Source: Pseudonocardia broussonetiae (GTDB lineage: Bacteria; Actinomycetota; Actinomycetes; Mycobacteriales; Pseudonocardiaceae). Taken from it: a stretch of DNA of 64,000 nucleotides. The notes under the pieces are model-generated. The model was given only the letters and a program-made list of their open reading frames with translations. It searched no databases and was not told the origin of the DNA. Position numbers and translations under genes: made by a program. This document shows positions 9,200 to 20,001 of this stretch, piece after piece. Every line of letters begins with the position of its first letter. Position 1 is the first letter of the stretch. The stretch lies in assembly GCF_013155125.1 (NCBI RefSeq), contig NZ_CP053564.1:2921501-2985500 (forward strand), read 5' to 3'.

Positions 9200-10420
9200 G
9201 TGTCCCACCCGCGCACCACCCGCTCCGCGCCGACGACCGTGCTGGCGGCGGTGGTGGTGCTCGCGTCGCTGGTGACGGCGGTGGTGCTGCACGTCCGGTA
9301 CCCCGACGCACTGGTGACGCTCCTGCCGCTGCCCGACATGCGCGACCTGCACGTCGACTTCGACACCTTCTGGCACTCCGCCGTCGCGCTCACCCAGGGC
9401 GCCGACATCTACGAGACGCCCGCGAAGCTCACCAACCTCAACCCGCCGCTGCTCACGGTGCTGCTCGTGCCGTTCGCCGGGCTCGACGCCCTCACCGCCT
9501 ACCGGATCTTCCTGGTCCTGACGGCCGTGCTCGTGGTGGTCGCGGTGCTGGCGGTGGCGCGGGAGCTGCGCCTGGGCGCCGGGACGACGGCGGCCGTCGT
9601 GGTCGCGGTGCTGGTGTCGTCGCCGCTGCACGGCACGCTGGTGCTCGGCCAGATCTACCCGCTGCTGCTGGTCGCGCTGGTGGCGGGCTGGATCGCCGAG
9701 CGCCGCGGCCACCCGGTGCTCGCCGCGGTCTGCTACGGCCTGGCGGTCGCGCTGAAGCCCTCGCTCGCACCTCTCCTGCTGCTGCCCGCGGTGCAGCGCC
9801 GGTGGGTGCCGCTGCGGGCCGGGTTGGCCTCCGCGGCGGTCGCGACGCTGGTCGGCGTGCTGGTCGCGGGCCCGTCGAGCGCGCTCGAGTGGCTGCGGAT
9901 CGCGCTGAGCGAGGGCGTCCCGGACACCGTCGACAACGCCTCGTTCCCCGGGCTCGCCATGCGCTTCGGCGTGCCGACGGTGCTCGGCCTCGTCGCCGGG
10001 CTGGCCGTGCTCGTCGGGACGCTCGGGTGGCTGGGACGCCACCGCGACCGCGTCGACCCGGCCGGCACCGCCCCGTGGGCGGTGGTCGCGGCCGGGCTCC
10101 TGCTCTCCCCGATCGCCTGGCACAACTACCTGCTGCTGCTCGTGCCCGGCATGCTCGTGCTGATCTCGCTGGGCCGGGGCGCCCTCGCGGCGGCGCTGCT
10201 CGCGGTGGCGGTCGTCCCGGTCTCCTGGAACGCGATCTGGCCGACCGACCCGGGTCCGATCGCGGAGCTCGGATCGGACCTGGGCCGGTCGCTGTACTGC
10301 GCGGTCCTCGTGGCCTACTGGCTGGCGCTGCTCGGAGCCGCCCCGTTGCGCCGGTCCCCGGTCGGCTCGGCCGCGGGAGACGCGCCCGAGTCGGCCGCAG
10401 CGGGTGCACCCGCCGGCTGA
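9200..10420 (+). CDS. GT87 (DUF2029) polyprenol-phosphate-mannose-dependent mannosyltransferase
   Basis: A 406-aa polytopic membrane protein with about 9-10 hydrophobic segments. The first extracellular loop carries the DFDTFWHSA acidic motif and the [14 protein letters not shown] motif typical of GT-C fold mannosyltransferases of the GT87 family (lipomannan/lipoarabinomannan branching). Start GTG 9200. The 3' end overlaps the convergent glgB stop by 106 bp, so the last 35 codons are antisense to the GlgB tail. The acceptor is not predictable. Confidence 0.8.
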   Translation: MSHPRTTRSAPTTVLAAVVVLASLVTAVVLHVRYPDALVTLLPLPDMRDLHVDFDTFWHSAVALTQGADIYETPAKLTNLNPPLLTVLLVPFAGLDALTAYRIFLVLTAVLVVVAVLAVARELRLGAGTTAAVVVAVLVSSPLHGTLVLGQIYPLLLVALVAGWIAERRGHPVLAAVCYGLAVALKPSLAPLLLLPAVQRRWVPLRAGLASAAVATLVGVLVAGPSSALEWLRIALSEGVPDTVDNASFPGLAMRFGVPTVLGLVAGLAVLVGTLGWLGRHRDRVDPAGTAPWAVVAAGLLLSPIAWHNYLLLLVPGMLVLISLGRGALAAALLAVAVVPVSWNAIWPTDPGPIAELGSDLGRSLYCAVLVAYWLALLGAAPLRRSPVGSAAGDAPESAAAGAPAG

Positions 10421-13272
10421 GCCAGCGCGTGCCGGCCGGTCGGCGCCGCGACGTCCTCGTCGACGGGCTCGGCCTCCTCGACGACGGGCTCGACGACGGG
10501 CTCGACGACGGGCTCGACGACCACCGCCCGGTCGACGCGCGTCTGCGCGACGGCCGGCACCGGCGGGTCGTCGGGCGTCACCGGGGCCTGCACCGGGACG
10601 TCGTCGGTGACGGGCGCGGCCGGCGCGCCGTCCAGGACCGGACCGGTGGCGGGGTCGTCGGCGACGGGCCCCGGCTCCACGGCCGGAGCCGGCTCGGCGA
10701 TGACGGGCTCGGCGATGACGGGCTCGGCGATGACGGGCTCGGTGACGACGGGCTCGGTGACGACCGGCTCGGTGACGACGGGCTCGGCGATGACGGGCTC
10801 GGCGATGACGGGCTCGGCGACGACCGGCTCGGCGACCACGTCCCCGGGCGCCTCCACGACACCGTCGGCCGCGACCACCTCGTCGGTCACCTCGTCCGCC
10901 ACCGGAGCCGAGACGGCCTCGTCGGCGAGCGGAGCGTCGGCGGGCGGGGCCTCGACGACCGGAGCGACGGCCGGAGCAGGAACGGCCTCCTCCGCCACCG
11001 GCTCCGCCGGCGCCGCCGCGATCCGCGACCGCCGCACGGCCCCCTCGAACGGCTCGGGTGCCAGCCACAGCACCCCCGACGGGGGCAGCCGCAGCACCGC
11101 GGACGCGGGGCGCCCGTGCCACACCATCTCGTCGGCCTCGACGGCCCCGAGGTTGCCCACCCCGGACCCGCCGTACTGCTCGGCGTCGGTGTTGAGGACC
11201 TCGCGCCACCGGCCGGCGAACGGCAGGCCGACGCGGTAGCCCTCACGGGCGCCGCCGGAGAAGTTGGCGACGCACGCGAGCACCGTGGGCTTGCCGTCGG
11301 CGTCGACGCCGTGGCGCAGGAAGCTGAAGACGTTGCCCGCCGTGTCGTTGGCGTCGATCCACGAGAAGCCCTCGGGGGAGACGTCCTTCGTCCACAGCGC
11401 GGAGTGGGAGCGGTAGGCGCGGTTGAGGTCGCCGACCATCGTCTTGATCCCGCTGTGCAGCGGGTCCTCGAGCAGCTCCCAGTCGAGCGAGCGCGACTCC
11501 GACCACTCCCGCTCCTGGCCGAACTCCAGGCCCTGGAACAGCAACTGCTTGCCCGGGTGCGCCCACATGAAGGCGAGCAGGGCCCGGATGTTGGCCGACT
11601 TGTTCCACGCGTCGCCGGGCATCCGCTCCCAGAGCGAGCCCTTGCCGTGCACGACCTCGTCGTGGCTGATCGGCAGGACGTAGTTCTCGCTGAACGCGTA
11701 CATCAGCGAGAACGTCATCTGGTTGTGGTGGTAGCCGCGGTACACCGGGTCGCGGCCGGTGTAGTCGAGCGTGTCGTGCATCCAGCCCATGTTCCACTTG
11801 AACCCGAAGCCGAGCCCTCCGAGGTGGGTGGGCCGCGTGACGCCCGGCCACGCCGTCGACTCCTCGGCGATCGTGACGACGCCGGGGTGCTCGCGGTAGA
11901 CCGTCGCGTTCATCTCCTGCAGGAACGCCACGGCGTCGAGGTTCTCGCGCCCGCCGTAGATGTTGGGCAGCCACTGCCCGTCCTTGCGGGAGTAGTCGAG
12001 GTAGAGCATCGAGGCGACGGCGTCGACGCGCAGCCCGTCGATGTGGAACGACTCCAGCCAGTACAGCGCGTTGGCGACGAGGAAGTTGCGCACCTCCTTG
12101 CGCCCGAAGTCGAACACGAGCGTGCCCCAGTCGGGCTGCTCGCCGCGGCGCGGGTCGGCGTGCTCGTAGAGCGCGGCGCCGTCGAACTTCGCCAGCGCCC
12201 ACTCGTCGCGCGGGAAATGCGCGGGCACCCAGTCGACGATGACGCCGTAGCCGTGCTGGTGCAGGTGGTCGACGAACCAGCGGAAGTCGTCGGGCGTGCC
12301 GAAGCGCGAGGTCGGCGCGTAGTACGACGTGACCTGGTAGCCCCACGACCCGCCGAACGGGTGCTCGGCCACCGGCAGCAGCTCGACGTGCGTGAAACCG
12401 GTCTCGTCGAGGTGGGCGACGAGCTGCTCCGCGGCCTCGCGGTAGGACAGCCCCTGGCGCCACGAGCCGAGGTGCACCTCGTAGACGCTCATCGGCTCGG
12501 CGTGCGCCTGCTTCTGCGCGCGCGCCGTCAGCCACTCGGCGTCGCCCCACTCGTGGGTGTCGACGTCGATGACCGACGCCGTGGCCGGCGGGACCTCCGT
12601 GCGGAACGCCATCGGGTCGGCCTTGTCGCGCCAGCGGCCGTCGCGGCCCAGCACCCGGAACTTGTACCGGGTGGCGGGCTCGACGCCGGGCACGAACAGC
12701 TCCCACACGCCCGACGAGCCGAGCACGCGCATCGGGTGCGCCCACCCGGCCCAGCCGTCGAAGTCGCCGGTGACGCGCACGCCCTGCGCGGCCGGCGCCC
12801 ACACGGCGAAGCTCGTGCCGGTGACGGTGCCCGCGGGCGTCTCGTAGGTGCGCACGTGGGCGCCGAGGACGTCCCACAGGCGCTCGTGCCTGCCCTCACC
12901 GATGAGGTGCAGGTCCATCTCGCCCAGGGTGGGCAGCCAGCGGTAGGGATCGTCCACGATGTCGACGCGGTCGCCGTAGCGCACCGCGAGGCGGTAGTCC
13001 GCGGGCGGGCCGGGCACGACGGCGGAGAACAGCCCCGCGTCGTGCACCTTGACCAGCGGATGGCCCTCGCCGCCCGCGCGCACCACGTGCACCTCGTCGG
13101 CGTGCGGGCGCAGGACGCGCACCACCGTGCCGTCGGCGTGCGGGTGGGCACCCAGCACGGAGTGCGGGTCGTGGTGGGCGCCGCCGAGGACCCGGTCGAC
13201 GGTGGCCGGGTCGGGCGGGCAGGCGTCGATCATCGGGTTGATCGTCTGGGTTCGGTTCTCCTCGCGATCCAC
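10315..13272 (-). CDS. glgB: 1,4-alpha-glucan branching enzyme GlgB with long repetitive C-terminal tail
   Basis: GH13 branching enzyme (alpha-1,4 to alpha-1,6 transfer) of the glycogen pathway. It has an N-terminal CBM48-type region, then the catalytic barrel: nucleophile in [11 protein letters not shown] (about residue 415), acid/base in TIAEESTAW (about 468), third Asp in [11 protein letters not shown] (about 537). Normal GlgB ends near residue 745 ([13 protein letters not shown]). This one continues for about 240 residues of Pro/Glu/Val/Ala-rich sequence built on EPVx(A/T) repeats, making 985 aa in total. The tail is probably disordered. Its end overlaps the GT87 gene antisense. It is the last glucan gene on this side of the cluster. 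Confidence 0.95.
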   Translation of the reverse strand: MDREENRTQTINPMIDACPPDPATVDRVLGGAHHDPHSVLGAHPHADGTVVRVLRPHADEVHVVRAGGEGHPLVKVHDAGLFSAVVPGPPADYRLAVRYGDRVDIVDDPYRWLPTLGEMDLHLIGEGRHERLWDVLGAHVRTYETPAGTVTGTSFAVWAPAAQGVRVTGDFDGWAGWAHPMRVLGSSGVWELFVPGVEPATRYKFRVLGRDGRWRDKADPMAFRTEVPPATASVIDVDTHEWGDAEWLTARAQKQAHAEPMSVYEVHLGSWRQGLSYREAAEQLVAHLDETGFTHVELLPVAEHPFGGSWGYQVTSYYAPTSRFGTPDDFRWFVDHLHQHGYGVIVDWVPAHFPRDEWALAKFDGAALYEHADPRRGEQPDWGTLVFDFGRKEVRNFLVANALYWLESFHIDGLRVDAVASMLYLDYSRKDGQWLPNIYGGRENLDAVAFLQEMNATVYREHPGVVTIAEESTAWPGVTRPTHLGGLGFGFKWNMGWMHDTLDYTGRDPVYRGYHHNQMTFSLMYAFSENYVLPISHDEVVHGKGSLWERMPGDAWNKSANIRALLAFMWAHPGKQLLFQGLEFGQEREWSESRSLDWELLEDPLHSGIKTMVGDLNRAYRSHSALWTKDVSPEGFSWIDANDTAGNVFSFLRHGVDADGKPTVLACVANFSGGAREGYRVGLPFAGRWREVLNTDAEQYGGSGVGNLGAVEADEMVWHGRPASAVLRLPPSGVLWLAPEPFEGAVRRSRIAAAPAEPVAEEAVPAPAVAPVVEAPPADAPLADEAVSAPVADEVTDEVVAADGVVEAPGDVVAEPVVAEPVIAEPVIAEPVVTEPVVTEPVVTEPVIAEPVIAEPVIAEPAPAVEPGPVADDPATGPVLDGAPAAPVTDDVPVQAPVTPDDPPVPAVAQTRVDRAVVVEPVVEPVVEPVVEEAEPVDEDVAAPTGRHALAQPAGAPAAADSGASPAAEPTGDRRNGAAPSSASQ
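10477..10845 (-). repeat. Tandem 12-bp and 15-bp coding repeats in the glgB tail
   Basis: 10691-10845 holds about ten in-frame 15-bp units encoding [10 protein letters not shown] pentapeptides. 10477-10523 holds about four 12-bp units encoding EPVV. Units differ mostly at one or two bases (gat/gac, ggc/ggt), which suggests recent slippage expansion and makes copy number likely to vary between strains. Confidence 0.85.
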
Positions 13273-13392
13273 CCGCGCACCCTATGGCCCCGGCACCCGG
13301 AACGCCGACCCAGGCGGCACCGACCCGGCCGCGTCACCCGCATCGGGGTCGGTGTTCGGCCGTGCGGGTGAGCGGGACGGCTCCGGCGGCCC

Positions 13393-13818
13393 TCAGCCGG
13401 CGGCGCGGTCGCGCAGCGCGGCCAGGAAGGCGCGCAGGTCGGCGGGGCCGTCCGAGGCGATCGCGTGCACCCGGCGCAGGTCCAGGTCCGCGTTGGCGTG
13501 CACGACGAGGTTCCGGAACCCTGCGGCCCGCGCGAGCCGGTCGGCCAGCTCCCCGTCGACCACCCCGGCGGCGGCCAGAGTGCGGACCGCGTCGCCGTAC
13601 GTCGGCGGGCTGCCGAGTCCGAGTCGGACGCACGAGGAGACGGCGAGGTCGATCGTCACCTGCACGGCCTGCCACAGGTGGAGCACGACCGTGTCGGTGG
13701 CCGCGCTGAGCGGGCCCAGCCCGTCCGGGTCGGCGGGCAGATGTGCGGCGACCCGGTCGAGGTGGCGACCCACGGAGGCCGCGCGTTCCGCGAGGAGCTC
13801 GCGGTCGATCCCGGTCAT
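13393..13818 (-). CDS. hepT: HepT-like RNase toxin (DUF86 family)
   Basis: A 141-aa HEPN/DUF86 protein, the toxin half of type VII HepT/MntA systems. The RNase motif R-x4-H is present as R102-NLVV-H107. In characterised HepT the motif continues as H-x-Y, and that Tyr is the residue modified by the MntA antitoxin. Here position 109 is Asn, so the usual adenylylation target is missing. It lies 13 bp downstream of the nucleotidyltransferase gene, in the canonical antitoxin-toxin layout. The call rests on family motif and neighbour, and toxicity is inferred. Confidence 0.8.
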   Translation of the reverse strand: MTGIDRELLAERAASVGRHLDRVAAHLPADPDGLGPLSAATDTVVLHLWQAVQVTIDLAVSSCVRLGLGSPPTYGDAVRTLAAAGVVDGELADRLARAAGFRNLVVHANADLDLRRVHAIASDGPADLRAFLAALRDRAAG

Positions 13819-13831
13819 CGGCCGATCCCCG

Positions 13832-14209
13832 TCATCCGAGATCCGCCAGCACGCGCTCCTGCGCCGCGCGGATCACCGGACCCGCATCGCACCAGAACCG
13901 GGTGGCCTCGATCCGGAACTCCAGGAAGGCGTCGGGCGTGCGCTCCAGGAGCGCCACCCCGTCCCTCGCGGCGCGGTAGCGCAGGAGCGCGCTCGCACGG
14001 CCGAGGTCGACGACGTCCACCGCGTCGGTGCCCAGCGCGGACGTGAGGTCCGCGGTGAGGGCGGCGAGGTCGACGTCGCCGTCGGTGACCACGCCGATGT
14101 CCCAGTCGGACGCCGGACCGCCGTCACCGCGCGCCCGCGACCCGTGCAACACCGCGAGGAGGACGCCGGGCCGCCGGGCGAGCAGCGCGCCGATCGCGTC
14201 CGGGGTCAC
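13832..14209 (-). CDS. mntA: MntA-like minimal nucleotidyltransferase antitoxin
   Basis: A 125-aa minimal nucleotidyltransferase. The catalytic signature GS-x10-DxD is intact (GSRARGDGG, PAS, then DWD), and a third Asp follows in the VDVVDLG strand. In known pairs it inactivates HepT by transferring AMP units to its Tyr. Start GTG 14209. It is flanked by maltokinase and glgB, so the pair appears inserted within the glucan gene cluster. Confidence 0.82.
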   Translation of the reverse strand: MTPDAIGALLARRPGVLLAVLHGSRARGDGGPASDWDIGVVTDGDVDLAALTADLTSALGTDAVDVVDLGRASALLRYRAARDGVALLERTPDAFLEFRIEATRFWCDAGPVIRAAQERVLADLG

Positions 14210-14228
14210 GGCGCGCAGCGTACGCCCG

Positions 14229-15611
14229 TCAGCGCACCGTCTCCTCGGACGTGAGCCGGGCGATGGAGGCCAGCGGGATCGGGGCCCAGGCCGGGCGGCT
14301 GCGGGTCTCGTAGAGCAGCTCGTAGACGGCCTTGTCGAGCTCGAACGCCCGCAGCAGCATGCGCTGGTCGCGGGGGTCGGTGCCGGCGCGCAACGTGTAG
14401 CCGTCGCAGAAGGCGCCGCGGTTGCGCTCGGCCCACTCGTTGGCGCGCCAGACCAGCTGCGAGTCGTGGTCGGGGTCGGCGAACGTGCCCGGCTCCCACT
14501 GCAGGATCTGGTGGAACGCGGCGTAGTCGAACGAGCGCAGCATCCCGGCGACGTCGCGCAGGAACGAGTCGGGCCGCACCCGCTCCTCCAGCGGCGCGGC
14601 GGGCTCGCCCTCGAAGTCGATGACCAGCCAGCCGTAGGGCGTGCGCAGGGTCTGGCCCAGGTGCAGGTCGCCGTGGACGCGCTGCGCGGGCAGCGGCGCC
14701 CCCAGCCCGGCGACGGCGTCGTAGGTGGCCCGGATGGCGTCGACGTGCGGCGCGAGCGCCGGCACCTCCGCCGTGGTGACGGCCAGGCGCTGGTGCCACA
14801 CCGCGGCGATCTCGCGGGCGTCGCGCTCCCCGGTGCCCAGCGCGCGGCGCAGCTCGTCGTGGACCACGCCGATCGTCTCGCCCAGCCGCGAGGCCTCCGC
14901 GGCGAAGTCGCCGCCCACCTCGTCGGCGCGCAGGTCGCCCTCGGCGAGCAGGTCGCGGACGCTGGCCAGCGCCATCGACCAGCCGTCGGCGGAGTTGGCC
15001 GCGAAGTCCTGCAGCATCCCGAGCGTGGCGGGGGCGCCGTCGAGGGTGCCCTCGATCGCGCCCTGCAGGGCCGCGACCTCGTTCGAGTCGACCGAGCGCA
15101 GCGCCCGGTGCAGCTCCAGGTCGGGGTTGAGGCCGGGGACGACCCGGCGGAAGACCTTGAGGATCGACCGCTCGCCCCACGACACCGAGGTGTTGGACTG
15201 CTCGATGCCCAGCACGCGGCCGGGCACCCCCTGGGCGATCTCCGCGCCGGGCTCGGGCACGAACACGACGTCGCCGATGGTGGCGCCCGCGCGCAGCGTC
15301 TCGATGAGCCAGGCGGTGACCTCGGCGTCCCACAGCGCGTCGTAGGCCAGCGCGCCGTCGAGGTGACCGATGACGACGTGCTCCAGGTCGGCGCGCGGGT
15401 GCTCGCGACGACCGAGCCACAGCTGGTAGTGCTGCACCGGCGAGCCGTCGGTGAAGGACACGGCGAGCAGCAGGTGGTCGACCAGCGGCTCCCCGTCGGT
15501 CATCAGGGGCGTCCGGGCCGCGATCTCGACCGAGCCGACGGGGCGGCCCTTCGCGGCGAACCAGCGCTGCTGGGGGAGCCAGGTGGTGAGCAGGTCGGGG
15601 AGTTCGTTCAC
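14229..15611 (-). CDS. mak: Maltokinase (Mak/Pep2)
   Basis: ATP-dependent kinase making maltose-1-phosphate from maltose for GlgE. It is 460 aa with an aminoglycoside-phosphotransferase-like fold: [11 protein letters not shown] carries the catalytic Asp and VIDFEGEP the Mg-binding Asp. Its N-terminus ([13 protein letters not shown]) is typical of the family. The start GTG 15611 is chosen for the GGAGGAA site 5 nt upstream and the 4-bp overlap with the treS stop. TreS and maltokinase form one complex in mycobacteria, which fits the translational coupling seen here. Confidence 0.93.
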   Translation of the reverse strand: MNELPDLLTTWLPQQRWFAAKGRPVGSVEIAARTPLMTDGEPLVDHLLLAVSFTDGSPVQHYQLWLGRREHPRADLEHVVIGHLDGALAYDALWDAEVTAWLIETLRAGATIGDVVFVPEPGAEIAQGVPGRVLGIEQSNTSVSWGERSILKVFRRVVPGLNPDLELHRALRSVDSNEVAALQGAIEGTLDGAPATLGMLQDFAANSADGWSMALASVRDLLAEGDLRADEVGGDFAAEASRLGETIGVVHDELRRALGTGERDAREIAAVWHQRLAVTTAEVPALAPHVDAIRATYDAVAGLGAPLPAQRVHGDLHLGQTLRTPYGWLVIDFEGEPAAPLEERVRPDSFLRDVAGMLRSFDYAAFHQILQWEPGTFADPDHDSQLVWRANEWAERNRGAFCDGYTLRAGTDPRDQRMLLRAFELDKAVYELLYETRSRPAWAPIPLASIARLTSEETVR

Positions 15612-17335
15612 GCAGATTCCTCCGCCGGGGTGATCGAGAACCAGTAGAAGCCGTGCCCCGGGAGGGTCAGCAGGTAGGGGAGGTCGCCGATCTTCGGGAA
15701 CGGCACGCCACCGGTGAGCTCGTGCGGGGCGCAGCCCACCCAGGCCGAGAGGTCGAGCTCGACGGGCTGGGGGAAGCGCGACATGTTGTTGACGCAGAGC
15801 ACGACGTCGTCGCCACAGCTGCGGACGTAGGCCAGGACGGTCGGGTTCGTGCCGCCCAGCTCGTGGTACTCGCCGAGGCCGAACGCCTGGTGGCGCTTGC
15901 GGACCTCGATCATGTGCCGCGTCCAGTGCAGCAGCGACGTCGAGGAGTTGAGCTGCGCCTCGACGTTGACGGCCTGGTAGCCGTACAGCGGGTCCATGAT
16001 CACCGGCAGGTACAGCCGGCCCGGGTCGGACATGGAGAACCCGGCGTTGCGGTCGGGGCTCCACTGCATCGGGCTGCGCACGGCGTCGCGGTCGCCGAGC
16101 CAGATGTTGTCGCCCATCCCGATCTCGTCGCCGTAGTACAGGACGGGGGAGCCGGGCAGCGACATCAGCAGCGCCGTGAACAGCTCGAGCTGGTTGCGGT
16201 CGTTGTCGAGCAGCGGCGCCAGGCGGCGGCGGATCCCGATGTTGGCCTTCATCCGCGGGTCCTTGGCGTACTCCGCGTACATGTAGTCGCGTTCCTCGTC
16301 GGTGACCATCTCGAGCGTGAGCTCGTCGTGGTTGCGGAGGAAGATGCCCCACTGCGCGTTGTCCGGGATCGCGGGCGTCTGGGCCAGGATCTCCGAGATC
16401 GGGAAGCGGTTCTCCCGCCGCACCGCCATGAAGATGCGCGGCATCAGCGGGAAGTGGAACGCCATGTGGCACTCGTCGCCGCCGACCTCCGGGTCGCCGA
16501 AGTACTCCACCACGTCCGACGGCCACTGGTTGGCCTCGGCGAGCATCACCCGGCCGGGGTACTCGTCCTCCATCACCTTGCGGGCGCGCTTGAGGAACTG
16601 GTGGGTCTCGGGGAGGTTCTCGCAGTTCGTGCCGTCGCGGGCGTAGAGGTAGGGCACCGCGTCGAGGCGGAATCCGTCGATGCCGATGTCCAGCCAGAAG
16701 CGCAGGACGTCGAGCATCGCGTCCTGGACCTCGGGGTTGTCGTAGTTGAGGTCGGGCTGGTGGGAGAAGAAGCGGTGCCAGTAGAACTGGCCGCGCACCG
16801 GGTCGTAGGTCCAGTTGGACTGCTCGGTGTCGACGAAGATGATCCGCGCCTCGGGGTAGCGCGAGTCGTCGTCCTCCCACATGTAGTAGTCGCCGTAGGG
16901 CCCGTCGGGGTTGCGGCGCGACTCCTCGAACCAGGGGTGCTGGTCGGAGGTGTGGTTCATGACCAGGTCGGTGATGACGCGGATGCCGCGCTTGTGCGCC
17001 TCGTCGAGCAGGTAGACGAAGTCCTCGACGGTGCCGAACTCGGGCAGCACCTGCCGGAAGTCGCGGATGTCGTAGCCGCCGTCGCGCAGGGGGGAGTCGT
17101 AGAACGGCGGCAGCCACAGGCAGTCGACGCCCAGCCACTGGAGGTAGTCCAGCTTGGACGTCAGCCCGCGCAGGTCGCCGGTGCCGTCGCGGTTCGAGTC
17201 CTGGAACGCGCGGACCAGCACCTCGTAGAAGACCGCGCGTTTGTACCAGTCGTGGTCGACGTCCAGCGTGCGCGCATGCCCGTAGTCCTCGGCGTCCTGC
17301 TCGACCACGACGCCCGGCTCCACCTTCTCACTCAT
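15608..17335 (-). CDS. treS: Trehalose synthase / maltose alpha-D-glucosyltransferase
   Basis: GH13 enzyme interconverting trehalose and maltose, feeding maltokinase. It is 575 aa. The catalytic residues are in [11 protein letters not shown] (Asp about 225), MLAEANQWP (Glu about 265) and [11 protein letters not shown] (Asp about 336). The family block [18 protein letters not shown] is near the N-terminus. It is the first gene of the treS-mak pair and transcribed away from glgE, with a small membrane-protein gene between them. Confidence 0.95.
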   Translation of the reverse strand: MSEKVEPGVVVEQDAEDYGHARTLDVDHDWYKRAVFYEVLVRAFQDSNRDGTGDLRGLTSKLDYLQWLGVDCLWLPPFYDSPLRDGGYDIRDFRQVLPEFGTVEDFVYLLDEAHKRGIRVITDLVMNHTSDQHPWFEESRRNPDGPYGDYYMWEDDDSRYPEARIIFVDTEQSNWTYDPVRGQFYWHRFFSHQPDLNYDNPEVQDAMLDVLRFWLDIGIDGFRLDAVPYLYARDGTNCENLPETHQFLKRARKVMEDEYPGRVMLAEANQWPSDVVEYFGDPEVGGDECHMAFHFPLMPRIFMAVRRENRFPISEILAQTPAIPDNAQWGIFLRNHDELTLEMVTDEERDYMYAEYAKDPRMKANIGIRRRLAPLLDNDRNQLELFTALLMSLPGSPVLYYGDEIGMGDNIWLGDRDAVRSPMQWSPDRNAGFSMSDPGRLYLPVIMDPLYGYQAVNVEAQLNSSTSLLHWTRHMIEVRKRHQAFGLGEYHELGGTNPTVLAYVRSCGDDVVLCVNNMSRFPQPVELDLSAWVGCAPHELTGGVPFPKIGDLPYLLTLPGHGFYWFSITPAEESA

Positions 17336-17420
17336 CGCCGACGAGGTTAATCGGACGGCGCGGGGTCCACAGCACGTGGCGGTGCCGTCGACCCGAACGT
17401 CTCATCCGCGGGCGGTGACG

Positions 17421-17642
17421 TCACCGCCCGCGGGCGGCCCTGCGGCGTCGTGCGGTGTACGGGAGCGCGAACAGGTACAGGCCCGTCAGCAGGAGGAGCG
17501 CGAGCGGGAACAGCGGCAGGTAGGCCACCCAGACCGGGGGCGCCTCCTGCGCGAGCGCGACCGCCGTGACGACGATCGAGAGCGTGAAGACGACGGAGAG
17601 CCAGCGGTGCACCTGCCGGAACGTGAGGTTCATGCAGGTCAC
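17421..17642 (-). CDS. Small two-TM membrane protein
   Basis: A 73-aa protein (70 aa if it starts at ATG 17633). It has two hydrophobic segments (LSVVFTLSIVVTAVALA and YLPLFPLALLLLTGLYLFAL) and a basic tail (ARRRRAARGR). The opening FRQVHRWLSVVF recalls the first helix of PepSY-type membrane proteins, but it is too short to assign. It lies between glgE and treS on the same strand. Confidence 0.6.
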   Translation of the reverse strand: MTCMNLTFRQVHRWLSVVFTLSIVVTAVALAQEAPPVWVAYLPLFPLALLLLTGLYLFALPYTARRRRAARGR

Positions 17643-17705
17643 GCTAGGTGCGGCCGCCCGCCCGGTGCTTCTCGATTCCTGACCGGTGCGGCGCGGCCGC
17701 CGCGC

Positions 17706-19679
17706 TCAGCCCCGCTGGACGCGGAGGATGTGCGCCACGTGGTGCCACGGCCGGAGGTCGACGTAGTTGAACTGGCCCCACTCGTAGGTCTCGCCGCTCA
17801 CCTCGTCGTGCACCGTGAAGCGGTCGTTCCACCCCAGGCCCAGCGCCGGCATGTCGAGCGAGGTCGTGCCGATCTGGGCGTCGTGGGAGTCGAGCGTGCA
17901 GACGACCAGGACCGTGTCGCCCGTGGCGGGCTCGGTCTTGGAGTAGGCGATGATCTGCTCGTTGTCGACGTGGTGGAACGTGATGTCGCGCAGCTGCTGC
18001 AGGGCGGGGTGCGCCTTGCGGATCTCGTTGAGCCGCGTCAGGTAGGGCTCCAGGGAGTTGCCCGACGCCGCGGCCGCCTCGAAGTCGCGCGGGCGCAGCT
18101 CGTACTTCTCGGAGTTGAGGTACTCCTCGCTGCCCGGCTTGACCGGCTCGCCCTCGTAGAGCTCGAACCCGGAGTAGACGCCCCACGTCGGCGCCATCGT
18201 GGCGGCCAGGGTTGCCCGGATGGCGAACATGCCCGGCCCGCCGGTCTGCAGCGACTCGTGGAGGATGTCCGGGGTGTTGACGAACAGGTTCGGACGGGCC
18301 TCGTCGGCGCGCTCGGCGTGCATGAGGGCGAACTCGGTGAGCTCGGACTTCGTGGTGCGCCAGGTGAAGTAGGTGTAGCTCTGGGTGAAGCCCAGGCGCG
18401 CGAGGCCGAACAGCCGCGCGGGGCGGGTGAACGCCTCGGCCAGGAACAGCACCTCGGGGTGGCGGGCCTTGACCTGCCAGATCAGCCAGTGCCAGAAGTT
18501 CGGCGGCTTGGTGTGCGGGTTGTCGACGCGGAAGATCTTGACGCCGTGCTCGACCCAGTGCAGCACCACGCGCAGCGACTCGGCGTAGATCCCGGCCGGG
18601 TCGTTGTCGAAGTTGATCGGGTAGATGTCCTGGTACTTCTTCGGCGGGTTCTCCGCGTAGGCGATCGAGCCGTCGGGGCGGACGGTGAACCACTCCGGGT
18701 GCTCGGCGACCCACGGGTGGTCGGGCGCGCACTGCAGCGCGAAGTCGAGAGCGACCTCCATGCCGAGGTCGTTCGTGCGCTGGACGAACGCGTCGAAGTC
18801 CTCCAGCGTGCCCAGCTCGGGGTCGATGGCGTCGTGGCCGCCCTCGGCCGAGCCGATCGCCCACGGCGAGCCGACGTCGCCGGGCCCGGCGTTGACGCTG
18901 TTGTTGCGGCCCTTGCGGTGCTTCGTGCCGACCGGGTGGATCGGCGGGAGGTAGACGACGTCGAAGCCCATCGCGGCGATGCGGTCGAGCTGCTTCGCGG
19001 ACGTGACGAACGAGCCGTGCACGGCGCGGCCGGTCTCGTCGCGGCCGCCGGTGGAGCGGGGGAAGAACTCGTACCAGGAACCGAAGAGCGCGCGCTCGCG
19101 GTCGACGTAGACCTGCTGGGCGCGGCCGCGCGTGATCAGCTCGCGGACGGGGCGCTCGGTCATGATCTGCTGGACGGCGGGGAACAGCGCCGGGGCGACG
19201 CGGGCGTGCAGCGGCATCGCGGTGTCGCGCAGGGCGTTCGCGGCGCCGAAGAGGAGGTCGCGGTTGCCGCGCTCGGCGGGGCGGCGGCCGACGCGCTGCA
19301 GCAGGCGGGCGCCGATCTCGAGGTCGTTGGCCAGCTCGTCGGGGCTCTGGCCCGCTTCCATCTTCTTGGTGACGGCGTGGCGCCACGTGGCCCACGGGTC
19401 GCTCCAGGCGTCGATGCGGAAGGTCCACATGCCCGGCTCGTCGGCGGCCACGGTGGCGCCGAACGTGTCGCCGCCGACCCCGACGGGCTCCATGCGCACG
19501 TGGTGCGCGGTGCCCTTGCTGCCGATCCGCTTCCACACCACGTTGGCGGCGACGGCGTCGTGGCCCTCGCGCCACACCGCGGCGGTGATCGGGATGACCT
19601 CGCCGACGACGGCCTTGGCGGCCTGTCGACCGCCGCTCACCGAGGGAGTGACGTCGTCGATCCCGATTCGTCCGGTCAT
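17706..19679 (-). CDS. glgE: Alpha-1,4-glucan:maltose-1-phosphate maltosyltransferase GlgE
   Basis: GH13 enzyme extending alpha-1,4-glucans with maltose-1-phosphate. It is 657 aa and starts at ATG 19679 ([12 protein letters not shown]), matching the family. The nucleophile is in [12 protein letters not shown] (Asp about 385), the acid/base in [11 protein letters not shown] (Glu about 413), and the third Asp in [10 protein letters not shown]. The first 110 residues form the N-terminal beta domain. With TreS and maltokinase it completes the trehalose-to-glucan route. It is divergent from glgP. Confidence 0.95.
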   Translation of the reverse strand: MTGRIGIDDVTPSVSGGRQAAKAVVGEVIPITAAVWREGHDAVAANVVWKRIGSKGTAHHVRMEPVGVGGDTFGATVAADEPGMWTFRIDAWSDPWATWRHAVTKKMEAGQSPDELANDLEIGARLLQRVGRRPAERGNRDLLFGAANALRDTAMPLHARVAPALFPAVQQIMTERPVRELITRGRAQQVYVDRERALFGSWYEFFPRSTGGRDETGRAVHGSFVTSAKQLDRIAAMGFDVVYLPPIHPVGTKHRKGRNNSVNAGPGDVGSPWAIGSAEGGHDAIDPELGTLEDFDAFVQRTNDLGMEVALDFALQCAPDHPWVAEHPEWFTVRPDGSIAYAENPPKKYQDIYPINFDNDPAGIYAESLRVVLHWVEHGVKIFRVDNPHTKPPNFWHWLIWQVKARHPEVLFLAEAFTRPARLFGLARLGFTQSYTYFTWRTTKSELTEFALMHAERADEARPNLFVNTPDILHESLQTGGPGMFAIRATLAATMAPTWGVYSGFELYEGEPVKPGSEEYLNSEKYELRPRDFEAAAASGNSLEPYLTRLNEIRKAHPALQQLRDITFHHVDNEQIIAYSKTEPATGDTVLVVCTLDSHDAQIGTTSLDMPALGLGWNDRFTVHDEVSGETYEWGQFNYVDLRPWHHVAHILRVQRG

Positions 19680-20001
19680 CTCGGCACACACCCCCACTGA
19701 GCAGCCGTCACGTGAGTCACAACCGTACCTACCCGCTCGCGCCACGAAAGGAACGGGTCGGAACCGATTCCGCAAGATTCACGCGATCGTCACCCGGGCC
19801 GGTCAGACGGTTCCGTGACCCCCGCGGAGGACGACTCCGGGGCGGGCGTGAGCGACCCGATCGTGTCGCTCCGGCGCGGTCCGTCCGCCGCGCGCTCCCG
19901 GCGGCGCGCGGGAGCCCGCCCGGTGCGCGGGACGGCGGAGGGGCCGGTCGCGAACCCTCTGCTTGACCGATCTCGGACTCGATTCATCTATCCTGCCGCG
20001 C
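19680..20001. promoter_or_regulatory. Divergent glgE-glgP intergenic region with a leaderless glgP promoter
   Basis: There is no convincing gene in these 322 bp. A TANNNT -10 element, TATCCT, lies at 19989-19994, 7 nt before the GTG at 20002, which suggests that the glgP mRNA begins at or next to its start codon. TTGACC at 19963 is 20 bp further upstream, longer than an ideal spacer. The glgE side has no obvious Shine-Dalgarno sequence either. Confidence 0.4.

Noticed and set aside
10477..10845. Non-coding satellite repeat
   Set aside because: All units are multiples of three, stay in the glgB frame and encode a regular peptide, so they are treated as coding.
8878..13371. A 1497-codon open frame on the plus strand
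   Set aside because: It is antisense to glgB and the metallopeptidase. Composition is low-complexity Arg/Gly/Val with no domains, which is expected opposite genes in very GC-rich DNA.
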